The notes under the pieces are model-generated. The model saw nothing but the letters and a program-made list of their open reading frames with translations. It searched no databases and was not told the DNA's origin. 64,000 nucleotides of DNA from Streptomyces odontomachi. Lineage in GTDB: Bacteria; Actinomycetota; Actinomycetes; Streptomycetales; Streptomycetaceae. Every line of letters starts with the position of its first letter. Position 1 is the first letter of the stretch. The translations under genes were made by a program, and so were the position numbers. The stretch covers positions 124,001 through 188,000 of the forward strand of contig NZ_JAMJWG010000011.1 in assembly GCF_024435355.1 (NCBI RefSeq). Reading direction: 5' to 3'. This document shows, in pieces, positions 50,063 through 58,793 of the stretch.

Positions 50063-52699
50063 CTACGCCGGCCGGAACCACACCGTGGCCAGCGGCGGCA
50101 CCGTCACCTCCAGCCAGCCGGCACCGTCCGAGCCGCACTCCACCGGCTTCAGGACGCCCGCGTTGCGCACCCCGCCCCCGCCGTACCGCACCTCGTCCGT
50201 GTTGAGCACCTCACGCCAGCCGGCGTGCCGCTCCGGCACCCTGAGCCGGTAGCCGTGCCGCACCACCGGTGAGAAGTGCGAGACGCACAGCAGGGGCGAG
50301 CCGTCGGTGGCGTACCGGAGGAAGGCGAAGAGGTTGTCGTCGCCGGCGTCGCCGACCACCCACGCGAACCCGCCGGGGTCGCCGTCCCGTTGCCACAGCG
50401 CCGGCTCGGCGCCGTACGCCGTGTTCAGGTCGCGCACCAGGTCCCGTACCCCGCGGTGGTCCGGCTCGGCGGAGTACGACGGGTCGAGCAGCCACCAGTC
50501 GGGCCCGTGCCGCTCGGACCACTCGGCGCCCTGGGCGAACTCCTGGCCCATGAACAGCAGCTGCTTGCCGGGGTGGGCCCACATGAAACCGAGGTAGGCG
50601 CGGTGGTCCGCGCGCCGCTGCCACCAGTCGCCCGGCATCTTCGACACCAGGGCCTGCTTGCCGTGCACCACCTCGTCGTGCGAGATCGGCAGGATGTAGT
50701 TCTCGCTGTAGGCGTACACCATCGAGAACGTCATCTCGTTGTGGTGGTACTTGCGGTGCACCGGCTCGTGCGCCATGTACGCGAGCGAGTCGTGCATCCA
50801 GCCCATGTTCCACTTCAGGCCGAAGCCCAGGCCGCCGAAGCCGTCGGACCCGACGACATGGGTGGGCCGGGTGACGCCGTTCCACGCCGTGGACTCCTCG
50901 GCGATGGTCACCACACCGGGCACCCGCCGGTACACGGTGGCGTTCATCTCCTGGAGGAAGGCGACCGCGTCCAGGTCCTCCCGGCCGCCACGGCTGTTCG
51001 GGGACCACTGGCCGGGGCCCCGGGAGTAGTCCAGGTAGAGCATGGAGGCGACGGCGTCCACGCGCAGGCCGTCGATGTGGAACTCCTCGCACCAGTAGAC
51101 CGCGTTGGCCACCAGGAAGTTGCGCACCTCGCGGCGGCCGTAGTCGAACTCCAGCGTGCCCCAGTCCGGGTGCGCGGCACGCGCCGGATCCTGGTGCTCG
51201 TACAGCGGCCGGCCGTCGAACTCGGCCAGCGCCCAGTCGTCCCGCGGGAAGTGCGCGGGCACCCAGTCCATCAGCACCCCGACGCCCGCCTGGTGCAGGG
51301 CGTCCACCAGGTACCTGAAGTCGTCGGGGGTGCCGAGACGGGCCGTCGGCGCGTAGAACCCGGTGATCTGGTAACCCCACGACGGGCTGAACGGATGCTC
51401 GGCGACCGGCATGAACTCGACATGGGTGAAGCCCAGGTCGGTGACGTAGGCGGGCAGCTGCTCGGCCAGCTCGCGGTAGCCGAGGCCGGGGCGCCAGGAC
51501 GGCAGGTGCACCTCGTACACCGAGAACGGGGCGTCGTGCAGGGACCGCTGGGCGCGGCGGGCCAGCCAGGCCGCGTCCTGCCACGCGTAGCGCGAGACGT
51601 GCACGACGGACGCCGTGGCGGGCGGGGCCTCGGTGTGGCGTGCCAGCGGGTCGACGCGCACGGTGCGGGTGCCGTCCGGGCGGGTGATCTCGAACTTGTA
51701 CAGCCGGCCCTCGCCGACACCGGGCACGAACAGCTCCCAGACGCCCGAGGAACCGAGGGAGCGCATGGGGAAGCCGGTGCCGTCCCAGTAGTTGAAGTCG
51801 CCGACCAGGCGCACCCCGCGCGCGTTCGGCGCCCAGACGGTGAAGCGGGTGCCCCGCACGCCCTGGTGCGTGAGGGGCCACGCCCCGAGCGCCTGCCACA
51901 GTTGCTCGTGCCGGCCCTCGGAGATCAGGTGCAGATCCAACTCCCCGAGCGACGGCAGGAAACGGTAGGCGTCGGCCGTCTCGTGCACGACGTCCGTGCC
52001 CGCCGGTTCCGACGCCGTCGCGGAGTCCGTCCCCGAGCCCGGCCCGGGATACGTCACGAGCAGCCGGTAGTCCGGCACGGTGGCCGGCGGCAACGCAGCC
52101 GAGAAGAACCCGTCGCCGTCGTCGTGCAGCTCGACCCGGCGCCCCTCCACGACCACGGTGACCGCCCGTGCGCAGGGCCGCAGCACGCGCAGGGCGACGC
52201 CGCCCTCGACCGGGTGGGTCCCGAGCACACCGTGCGGGTCGTGGTGCGTCCCGGCCAGCAGCCGATCCCGGTCCTCCGCCGGAACACCGACACCGGCGGC
52301 GACGCGTGCCGCGACGCCGGCGGGGCGTGGCTCCGGTGCGGGTGCGGGTGCGGGTGCGGGTGCGGGTGCGGTGGGCGGCACGGCCCGCCCGGTCCGGGTC
52401 CGTGCCGTGGCGGGTCGGCGGGCGGCCGGACCGCTGGTTCCGGTGCTCCGCCGGGCCCGTGTCGCCTTCGACGCGCGCGGGCCGGGCGGCCGGGACCCGG
52501 AAGCGGCCTCGGAACCGCCCGAGGCGGTGGCCGGCACCTGCGGAGTGGACGGGGCGGCCGGGGCGGAAGCGGCGTCAGAGGTCTTCGGGGCGGATGCGGG
52601 AGCCATGGACGGCGCTGGCGGGGGTGGCGGTGCGGAAGGCGCGGGCGGTGTGGGCGGCGTCGAGGGCGTGGGCGATGTGCCGGACGGCGGGCGGGTCAC
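50063..52699 (-). CDS. glgB: 1,4-alpha-glucan branching enzyme with Ala/Pro-rich N-terminal extension
   Basis: GH13 branching enzyme that introduces alpha-1,6 links; 878 aa. Conserved regions: VLMDWVPAHFP, GLRVDAVASM (nucleophile Asp), VVTIAEESTAW (acid Glu) and ILPISHDEVVHGK. A CBM48-like domain precedes the barrel (FTVWAPNARGVRLVGDFNYW). The first ~130 residues are a Pro/Ala/Ser/Thr low-complexity extension ending in a PAPAPAPAPAPAPEP run encoded by a GGTGCG repeat (about 52335-52372). GTG 52699 follows AGGAGCCCCC. It is the last gene of glgE-treS-mak-glgB and 83 bp after mak. Confidence 0.95.
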   Translation of the reverse strand: MTRPPSGTSPTPSTPPTPPAPSAPPPPPAPSMAPASAPKTSDAASAPAAPSTPQVPATASGGSEAASGSRPPGPRASKATRARRSTGTSGPAARRPATARTRTGRAVPPTAPAPAPAPAPAPEPRPAGVAARVAAGVGVPAEDRDRLLAGTHHDPHGVLGTHPVEGGVALRVLRPCARAVTVVVEGRRVELHDDGDGFFSAALPPATVPDYRLLVTYPGPGSGTDSATASEPAGTDVVHETADAYRFLPSLGELDLHLISEGRHEQLWQALGAWPLTHQGVRGTRFTVWAPNARGVRLVGDFNYWDGTGFPMRSLGSSGVWELFVPGVGEGRLYKFEITRPDGTRTVRVDPLARHTEAPPATASVVHVSRYAWQDAAWLARRAQRSLHDAPFSVYEVHLPSWRPGLGYRELAEQLPAYVTDLGFTHVEFMPVAEHPFSPSWGYQITGFYAPTARLGTPDDFRYLVDALHQAGVGVLMDWVPAHFPRDDWALAEFDGRPLYEHQDPARAAHPDWGTLEFDYGRREVRNFLVANAVYWCEEFHIDGLRVDAVASMLYLDYSRGPGQWSPNSRGGREDLDAVAFLQEMNATVYRRVPGVVTIAEESTAWNGVTRPTHVVGSDGFGGLGFGLKWNMGWMHDSLAYMAHEPVHRKYHHNEMTFSMVYAYSENYILPISHDEVVHGKQALVSKMPGDWWQRRADHRAYLGFMWAHPGKQLLFMGQEFAQGAEWSERHGPDWWLLDPSYSAEPDHRGVRDLVRDLNTAYGAEPALWQRDGDPGGFAWVVGDAGDDNLFAFLRYATDGSPLLCVSHFSPVVRHGYRLRVPERHAGWREVLNTDEVRYGGGGVRNAGVLKPVECGSDGAGWLEVTVPPLATVWFRPA

Positions 52700-52782
52700 G
52701 GGGGCTCCTGGGCGGTGCAACGGTGCGGTGGGGGGAGGGGAGGGAGCGGGACGGAGATCGGGGGCGGGAGACGGTGCCGGGG

Positions 52783-54393
52783 TCACTGGTCGTCGGCACC
52801 GGCGAGGCGTTGTATCGCGGCGAGCGGCACCGGCAGCCAGTCCGGCCGGTGCCTGGCCTCGTACATCACCTCGTAGACCGCCTTGTCCGTCTCGTAGGCC
52901 CGCAGCAGTACCGGTTCGGCGCGCGGGTCGCGGCCCGACACCTCCGCGTACCCGGTGCAGTACGCGCCCCGGCAGCCGTGCGCCCAGGCGGGCGCCCACG
53001 GTCGGTGGGAGCGGGCCGCGTAGTCGAAGGAGCGCAGTATCCCGGCGATGTCCCGTACCGGGTGCTGTGGCAGGCAGCGCTCGGTGAGCGGACGCGCCGG
53101 CTCGCCCTCGAAGTCGATCAACGACCACTCGCCGGACGGGGCCCGCAGGCACTGGCCGAGGTGCAGGTCGCCGTGGACCCGCTGGGCGGTCCAGAAGTCG
53201 TCGCAGCCGCCCAGCGTGCCCAGTGCGTCATAGGCGGACCGCAGCCCGGGCGCGTACCGGCGCAGTGCGGGCACCGCCTGCACGGCGGCCTCCAGGCGCT
53301 CCGTCATGCCGGCCGCCAGCAGCTCCAGCTGGGCACGGCCCAGGGTGACGGTGGGCAGCGCGCCGGCCAGCGCGGTGTGCACCTCGGCGGTCGCACGCCC
53401 CAGCGCTCGGGCCTCGGCGCGGAAGTCCTCGCCCCTGGCGAGCTCGCTCAGCGCCAGCTGCCAGCCGTCCGTGGCGTCCTTGAGATACGGCTGGAGCACG
53501 CCGAGCACCAGCGTGTCCTCCGGCGCTCCCGGCCGGCCGGTGCCCGCGGGGGCGACCGGCGGCCGGGCGTCCGGCGCGCCGGACCTGGGCGTTTCGGGGG
53601 CGCCTGCGGGGCGGCGGTCCGGCGGGCCCGAACGGTGCCCGAAGGCCGCCGGCGTACGCCCGTGAGCCGCGGCGGACGCGATGCCCCGGGCGTCCGCGAC
53701 GAACCAGGCCGCCGGCGGCGGCACCCGCGGGCAGCAGGTGCGTGCGAGGGCGTGCGGCAGCTCCAGGTCCGGGTTGATGCCGGGCACGATGCGCCGGAAC
53801 AGCTTGAGGATGAAGGTGTCCCCGTAGACCAGGGAGGAGTTGGACTGTTCCGCGCCGAGCAGCCGTGGTGTCAGGTCGGGTGGGACGTCGGTGCCCGCGT
53901 CGCGCTCGAAGCGGAGCGTCCCGATGCGGGCCCGGCGGCGCAGCGCGTCCAGCAGCACCTCGGCCAGGGGCGGGTCGTACAGCGCCTCGTACACCGTGCG
54001 CCCCGCCAGCGGGCCGTGCGGCACCTCGCCGATCAGTGCGGGGGCCAGGTGCGCCGGCAGCGCCGGTCGCACGCCGAGCAGCAGTTGGTAGCAGTCCCCG
54101 GCGACGCGTGACGGGCCGCCGCGCCCGCCCCGCACCGGACGCCCGCTCTGCTCGGCCCGGACCAGCAGGTGCAGCAGGCCGACCGGTGCGGCACGGTCCC
54201 CGGCGCCGGGCGGGGGTGCGGCCAGCGGGAGCAGTTCGGTCGCGCAGACCAGGGAGAAGCCGGTGACGGGCCGGCCCTTGCCGGCGAACCAGCGCTGCCG
54301 CGGCAGCCAGTCCCGCAGCAGCGGGTCCAGCGAGTCGAGCAGCTCGGGGCAGGCAAGCGACGCCGGGGCCGGCTGTCTGACAGCTTCGGACAT
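52783..54393 (-). CDS. mak: Maltokinase (Pep2/Mak)
   Basis: Phosphorylates maltose to maltose 1-phosphate, the GlgE donor; 536 aa. The aminoglycoside-phosphotransferase-like fold is shown by HGDLHLGQCL (catalytic loop), LIDFEGEPARPL (metal site) and the N-terminal cap LPRQRWFAGKGRPVTGFSLV characteristic of Mak. Compared with the ~450-aa mycobacterial enzyme there is a Pro/Arg/Ala-rich insertion at about residues 240-300 (AAAHGRTPAAFGHRSGPPDR onward), probably a disordered loop. ATG 54393 follows GAAAGGA at 11 bases. It lies between treS and glgB; the 169-bp gap after treS may hold a secondary promoter. Confidence 0.93.
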   Translation of the reverse strand: MSEAVRQPAPASLACPELLDSLDPLLRDWLPRQRWFAGKGRPVTGFSLVCATELLPLAAPPPGAGDRAAPVGLLHLLVRAEQSGRPVRGGRGGPSRVAGDCYQLLLGVRPALPAHLAPALIGEVPHGPLAGRTVYEALYDPPLAEVLLDALRRRARIGTLRFERDAGTDVPPDLTPRLLGAEQSNSSLVYGDTFILKLFRRIVPGINPDLELPHALARTCCPRVPPPAAWFVADARGIASAAAHGRTPAAFGHRSGPPDRRPAGAPETPRSGAPDARPPVAPAGTGRPGAPEDTLVLGVLQPYLKDATDGWQLALSELARGEDFRAEARALGRATAEVHTALAGALPTVTLGRAQLELLAAGMTERLEAAVQAVPALRRYAPGLRSAYDALGTLGGCDDFWTAQRVHGDLHLGQCLRAPSGEWSLIDFEGEPARPLTERCLPQHPVRDIAGILRSFDYAARSHRPWAPAWAHGCRGAYCTGYAEVSGRDPRAEPVLLRAYETDKAVYEVMYEARHRPDWLPVPLAAIQRLAGADDQ

Positions 54394-54562
54394 TTCGCGT
54401 CGCGTCCTTTCCCCAGGCACCACTCAAATTGCGCGTCAGTGTCCCCGAAGGCGGCCGCGGCTGTACGGCTGTGCGGGACGTGTCGGGTCAGGATGGTCCG
54501 TACGGACTCGGTCGGTTTGGCCCGGGCGGAACGGGGTGGGGCCGACCCGCCCGGGTGCGTGG

Positions 54563-56329
54563 CTAGCGGTCGATACCGGCCGCCGACGCCGTGGTCACCG
54601 CAGTGCCCGCCGCCGTCGCAGGGGTGTCCTTGCGGAGCCGGAACCAGTAGAAGCCGTGACCCGCGAGGGTGAGCAGATACGGCCATTCGCCGATCGCCGG
54701 GAACCGCACCCCGCCGATCAGCTCCACCGGGTGGCGGCCCTCGAAGGCCCGCAGGTCCAGCTCGGTCGGCTGGGCGAACCGGGAGAAGTTGTTCACGCAC
54801 AGCACGGTGTCCTCGCCGGAGTCACCGTCGTACTCGCGCAGGTACGCCAGCACCGCCGGGTTGGTGGACGGCAGCTCGGTGTAGCGGCCCAGGCCGAACG
54901 CCGGGTTCTGCTTGCGGATCTCGATCATCCGGCGGGTCCAGTGCAGCAGCGAGGACGGCGAGGACATGGACGCCTCGACGTTGGTGACCTGGTAGCCGTA
55001 GACCGGATCCATGATGGTGGGCAGGAAGAGCCGGCCCGGGTCGCAGGAGGAGAAGCCGGCGTTGCGGTCCGGCGTCCACTGCATCGGGGTGCGCACCGCG
55101 TCCCGGTCACCGAGCCAGATGTTGTCGCCCATCCCGATCTCGTCGCCGTAGTACAGGATCGGCGAGCCCGGCAGGGACAGCAGCAGTGCGGTGAACAGCT
55201 CGATCTGGTTGCGGTCGTTGTCGAGGAGCGGGGCGAGACGGCGGCGGATGCCGATGTTGGCGCGCATACGCGGATCCTTCGCGTACTCCGCGTACATGTA
55301 GTCACGCTCTTCGTCCGTGACCATTTCCAGCGTCAGCTCGTCGTGATTACGCAGGAAGATTCCCCACTGGCAGCCGGACGGAATCGCGGGCGTCTTGGCG
55401 AGGATTTCCGAGACCGGGTAGCGCGATTCCCGCCTGACCGCCATGAAGATACGCGGCATCACCGGGAAGTGGAATGCCATATGGCATTCGTCGCCGCCCT
55501 TCGTGAAATCCCCGAAATAGTCGACGACATCTTCAGGCCATTGATTCGCCTCGGCCAGCAGTACCGTGTCGGGGTAATGCGCGTCGATCTCGGCGCGTAC
55601 CCTCCGCAGCATGGCGTGGGTGGCCGGCAGATTCTCGCAGTTGGTGCCCTCCTGCGTGAAAAGGTAGGGCACCGCATCCAGTCGGAATCCATCGATGCCG
55701 AGGTCCAGCCAGAAGCGCAGCGCGGCCAGGATCTCCTCCTGCACCGCCGGGTTCTCGAAGTTGAGGTCGGGTTGGTGGGAGAAGAACCGGTGCCAGTAGT
55801 ACTGCTTGCGCACCGGGTCGAAGGTCCAGTTGGAGGCCTCGGTGTCGACGAAGATGACCCGGGCGTCCTGGTACTGCTTGTCGTCGTCGGCCCAGACGTA
55901 GTAGTCGCCGTAGGGTCCGTCGGGGTCGGTGCGGGACTCCTGGAACCACGGGTGCTGGTCGCTGGTGTGGTTCATCACGAAGTCGATGATCACCCGCATG
56001 CCCCGTTGGTGGGCCGCGTCCACGAACTCCACGAAGTCGGCCAGGTCGCCGAACTCCGGGAGCACCGAGGTGTAGTCGGACACGTCGTAACCGCCGTCAC
56101 GCAGCGGCGACTTGAAGAACGGCGGCAGCCACAGGCAGTCGACGCCGAGCCACTGGAGGTAGTCCAGCTTGGCGGTGATGCCCTTGAGGTCGCCCACGCC
56201 GTCCCCGTTGCTGTCCTGGAACGACCGGACCAGGACCTCGTAGAAGACGGCGCGTTTGAACCAATCCGGGTCCCGGTCCTTGGCGGGGGTGTCCTCGAAG
56301 GTGTCCGGGACGGGTTCATTGACGATCAT
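54563..56329 (-). CDS. treS: Trehalose synthase (maltose alpha-D-glucosyltransferase)
   Basis: GH13 enzyme interconverting trehalose and maltose; 588 aa. The sequence has WFKRAVFYEVLVRSFQDSNG near the start, IIDFVMNHTSDQHPWF, GFRLDAVPYL (nucleophile Asp), TVLLAEANQW (acid Glu) and FLRNHDELTLEMVTDEERDY, all typical of TreS. ATG 56329 has GGAGGG 10 bases upstream, and its 5' end overlaps glgE by 14 bp, so the two are coupled. Unlike some TreS proteins it is not fused to maltokinase, which is encoded by the next gene. It feeds maltose to Mak and GlgE. Confidence 0.96.
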   Translation of the reverse strand: MIVNEPVPDTFEDTPAKDRDPDWFKRAVFYEVLVRSFQDSNGDGVGDLKGITAKLDYLQWLGVDCLWLPPFFKSPLRDGGYDVSDYTSVLPEFGDLADFVEFVDAAHQRGMRVIIDFVMNHTSDQHPWFQESRTDPDGPYGDYYVWADDDKQYQDARVIFVDTEASNWTFDPVRKQYYWHRFFSHQPDLNFENPAVQEEILAALRFWLDLGIDGFRLDAVPYLFTQEGTNCENLPATHAMLRRVRAEIDAHYPDTVLLAEANQWPEDVVDYFGDFTKGGDECHMAFHFPVMPRIFMAVRRESRYPVSEILAKTPAIPSGCQWGIFLRNHDELTLEMVTDEERDYMYAEYAKDPRMRANIGIRRRLAPLLDNDRNQIELFTALLLSLPGSPILYYGDEIGMGDNIWLGDRDAVRTPMQWTPDRNAGFSSCDPGRLFLPTIMDPVYGYQVTNVEASMSSPSSLLHWTRRMIEIRKQNPAFGLGRYTELPSTNPAVLAYLREYDGDSGEDTVLCVNNFSRFAQPTELDLRAFEGRHPVELIGGVRFPAIGEWPYLLTLAGHGFYWFRLRKDTPATAAGTAVTTASAAGIDR

Positions 56330-58334
56330 GTGCTGGTGACCCTCCGATCGGCGGGGACGGTCGCAGGACGGTGAAGATGTGCGCCGGGGTACGTGCCGGC
56401 TCCAGTCGCACATAGTTGGTCCTGCCCCAGTGATAGGTCTCGCCGGTGAGCTCGTCGCGCACCGGCAGGGGCTCGTCCCAGTCGAGCCCGAGCCGCGGCA
56501 TGTCCAATGACACCGAGGTTTCATGGGTGTTGTGGGGGTCGAGGTTGACGACCACCAGCACCGTGTTCGTGCCACGGTCACACGCAGCGGCTTTCGAATA
56601 GGCAATCACTGATTCGTCGTCGGTGTCATGGAAATCAAGACTTCTGAGCTGTTGTAGAGCAGGGCTACGGCGTCTGATACGGTTCAGGGCGGCGATCAGT
56701 GGTGCGATGGTGCGCCCCTCGCGCTCGGCCGCCTCCCAGTCGCGTGGCCGGAGTTCGTATTTCTCGGAATTCCGGTACTCTTCGCTGCCCGCCCGCAGCG
56801 GTTCGTTCTCGCACAGCTCGAATCCGCTGTACACGCCCCAGGACGGTGCGAGTGTCGCGGCCAGGACCGCGCGCACCTCGAAGGCCGGACGCCCGCCTTT
56901 CTGAAGATATTCGTGCAGGATGTCCGGAGTGTTCACAAAGAAATTCGGCCGTAGATACGAGGCGGTTTCCCCGGTGAGTTCCGTGAGATATTCCGTCAGT
57001 TCTCGCTTGGAATTGCGCCAGGTGAAGTAGGTGTACGACTGCGTGAAGCCGATCGCGGCCAGCGTCTTCAGCATCGCCGGACGGGTGAACGCTTCGGCCA
57101 GGAAGACGACGTCCGGATCGGTGCGGTTGATCTCGCCGATGACCTGCTCCCAGAACACCACCGGCTTGGTGTGGGGATTGTCCACGCGGAAGATGCGCAC
57201 CCCGTGCGCCATCCAGAAGCGCAGAATGCGCAGTGTCTCGGTGACGATCCCGGGCATGTCACGCTCGAAGCAGAGCGGGTAGATGTCCTGGTACTTCTTC
57301 GGCGGATTCTCCGCGTGCGCGATGCTGCCGTCGGGCTGCTGCCGGAACCACTCGGGGTGCTCGCGCACCCACGGGTGATCAGGGGAGCATTGCAGGGCGA
57401 AGTCGAGGGCGACCTCGAGACGCAGGTCGGCCGCCCGCCGCACGAACGCGTCGAAGTCGTCGAGCGTGCCGAGATCCGGGTGCACCGCGTCATGCCCACC
57501 CGCCGGCGAGCCGATCGCCCAGGGCACCCCGACATCGTGCGGCCCGGCCGCCAGGGCGTTGTCCCGGCCCTTGCGGAACGTGGTGCCGATCGGGTGGATC
57601 GGCGGCAGGTACACCACGTCGAAGCCCATCGCGGCGATGGCGGGCAGCCGCTCCGCCGCGGTCCGGAAGGTGCCGCTCACCGGCGCCCCGCCGTCCGCGC
57701 CCGGCCGGGCGCCCTCCGAGCGCGGGAAGAACTCGTACCAGGACCCGAACAGCGCCCTCTTGCGCTCCACCAGCAACGACAGCCGCGGCGACGCGGTCAC
57801 CATCTCGCGCAGCGGATAGCGGGCGAGCACCGCCGTCACCTCGTCGGCGAGCGCGACGGCGAGCCGGTCGGCGGCCGGGCGCGTGGTGTCGCGCAGCGCG
57901 TCGGCCGCCTCCAGCACCAGCTCACGGCGGCCCTTGCTCTTGGGCACCCCGGCCGCGGCACGCTCGAGCAGCGCGGCGCCCTCGGCCAGCACCAGTTCGG
58001 TGTCGACGCCGGCCGGGACCTTCACCGCGGCGGCCCGCCGCCAACTGGCCACCGGGTCCCCCCAGGCCTCCACCAGATAGCTCCAACGGCCCTCCACCGC
58101 CGGGGCGACCGTGGCACCCCAGCGGTCGGTGCCCGGGGCCAGCTCGCGCATCGGGATCCAGGTGCCGCCCCGGCCGTTCGGGCCGCGCAGCACGACATTG
58201 GCGCCCACCGCCTCGTGGCCTTCACGGAAGACGGTCGCGGTGATGTCGAAGGCCTCACCGGCCACCGACTTGGCGGGTCTGCGCCCGCGGTCGACGAAGG
58301 GGTGTACGTCCAGGACGGGGATACGGCCGAGCAT
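56316..58334 (-). CDS. glgE: GlgE maltosyltransferase
   Basis: Alpha-1,4-glucan:maltose-1-phosphate maltosyltransferase (GH13_3), 672 aa, close to the S. coelicolor enzyme. It elongates glucans using maltose 1-phosphate. Motifs: IPVLDVHPFVDRGRRPAKSV at the N terminus (carbohydrate-binding domain), FDVVYLPPIHPIG, RIFRVDNPHTKP (nucleophile Asp), VVFLAEAFTRPAM (acid Glu) and FFVNTPDILHEYL (stabilising Asp). ATG 58334 is preceded by AGGTGA; a frame opening upstream at 58529 is unconserved. It is the first gene of the operon and divergent from glgP. Confidence 0.96.
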   Translation of the reverse strand: MLGRIPVLDVHPFVDRGRRPAKSVAGEAFDITATVFREGHEAVGANVVLRGPNGRGGTWIPMRELAPGTDRWGATVAPAVEGRWSYLVEAWGDPVASWRRAAAVKVPAGVDTELVLAEGAALLERAAAGVPKSKGRRELVLEAADALRDTTRPAADRLAVALADEVTAVLARYPLREMVTASPRLSLLVERKRALFGSWYEFFPRSEGARPGADGGAPVSGTFRTAAERLPAIAAMGFDVVYLPPIHPIGTTFRKGRDNALAAGPHDVGVPWAIGSPAGGHDAVHPDLGTLDDFDAFVRRAADLRLEVALDFALQCSPDHPWVREHPEWFRQQPDGSIAHAENPPKKYQDIYPLCFERDMPGIVTETLRILRFWMAHGVRIFRVDNPHTKPVVFWEQVIGEINRTDPDVVFLAEAFTRPAMLKTLAAIGFTQSYTYFTWRNSKRELTEYLTELTGETASYLRPNFFVNTPDILHEYLQKGGRPAFEVRAVLAATLAPSWGVYSGFELCENEPLRAGSEEYRNSEKYELRPRDWEAAEREGRTIAPLIAALNRIRRRSPALQQLRSLDFHDTDDESVIAYSKAAACDRGTNTVLVVVNLDPHNTHETSVSLDMPRLGLDWDEPLPVRDELTGETYHWGRTNYVRLEPARTPAHIFTVLRPSPPIGGSPAHDRQ

Positions 58335-58793
58335 GGGATCACCTGGGGGGAGGGTGGGGCGTGCACGGTGGGGGGAGGCGCGCGCGGCGCGGGCGGAGCG
58401 GCGCGCGGACCGGTGGGGGAGAGGACGTCGATCGGGCCGAGCCGACGCGGCAGCGCCGGCACAGCACACCGTAAAGGTTGTTTTGACCTTTTTATCGGTG
58501 CGGGCGGCGGCTGGCGGGTTTGCGGGCATGGCTGCTCCTGTCCGCGTTCGCTCAGTTCACTCCATCGGCGGCCGCGCCGGCGCGCCGCATACCGGGTGAG
58601 CCTTACCCGGGCGGCTCGGGCGCGCACCCGGTCGCTCTGACGCTTGCTCAGATCGCGAGCGATGCGCAGGGCGCGCGCTGTGACACGCCGTCCATCCGTG
58701 CGCCGTGGTCTGCCCCTGGCGGGGGCCGGCATCGGTGCCCCGTGCGCTGCGCGCCCCGTTGCAAGGTCCTAAATGGATTGCAAAGGTGGATAT
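58335..58793. promoter_or_regulatory. Divergent glgE/glgP control region
   Basis: 459 bp with no gene. AAAGGT-TGTTTTG-ACCTTT (58473-58491) is a perfect 6-bp-arm inverted repeat directly upstream of a -10-like TACGGT on the minus strand (58473-58468), a likely operator for glgE. Two TTGCAA direct repeats (58759-58764 and 58778-58783) sit just before glgP. Confidence 0.5.

Noticed and set aside
50276..52876. 866-codon plus-strand open frame opposite glgB
   Set aside because: Antisense shadow; glgB motifs are all intact on the minus strand.
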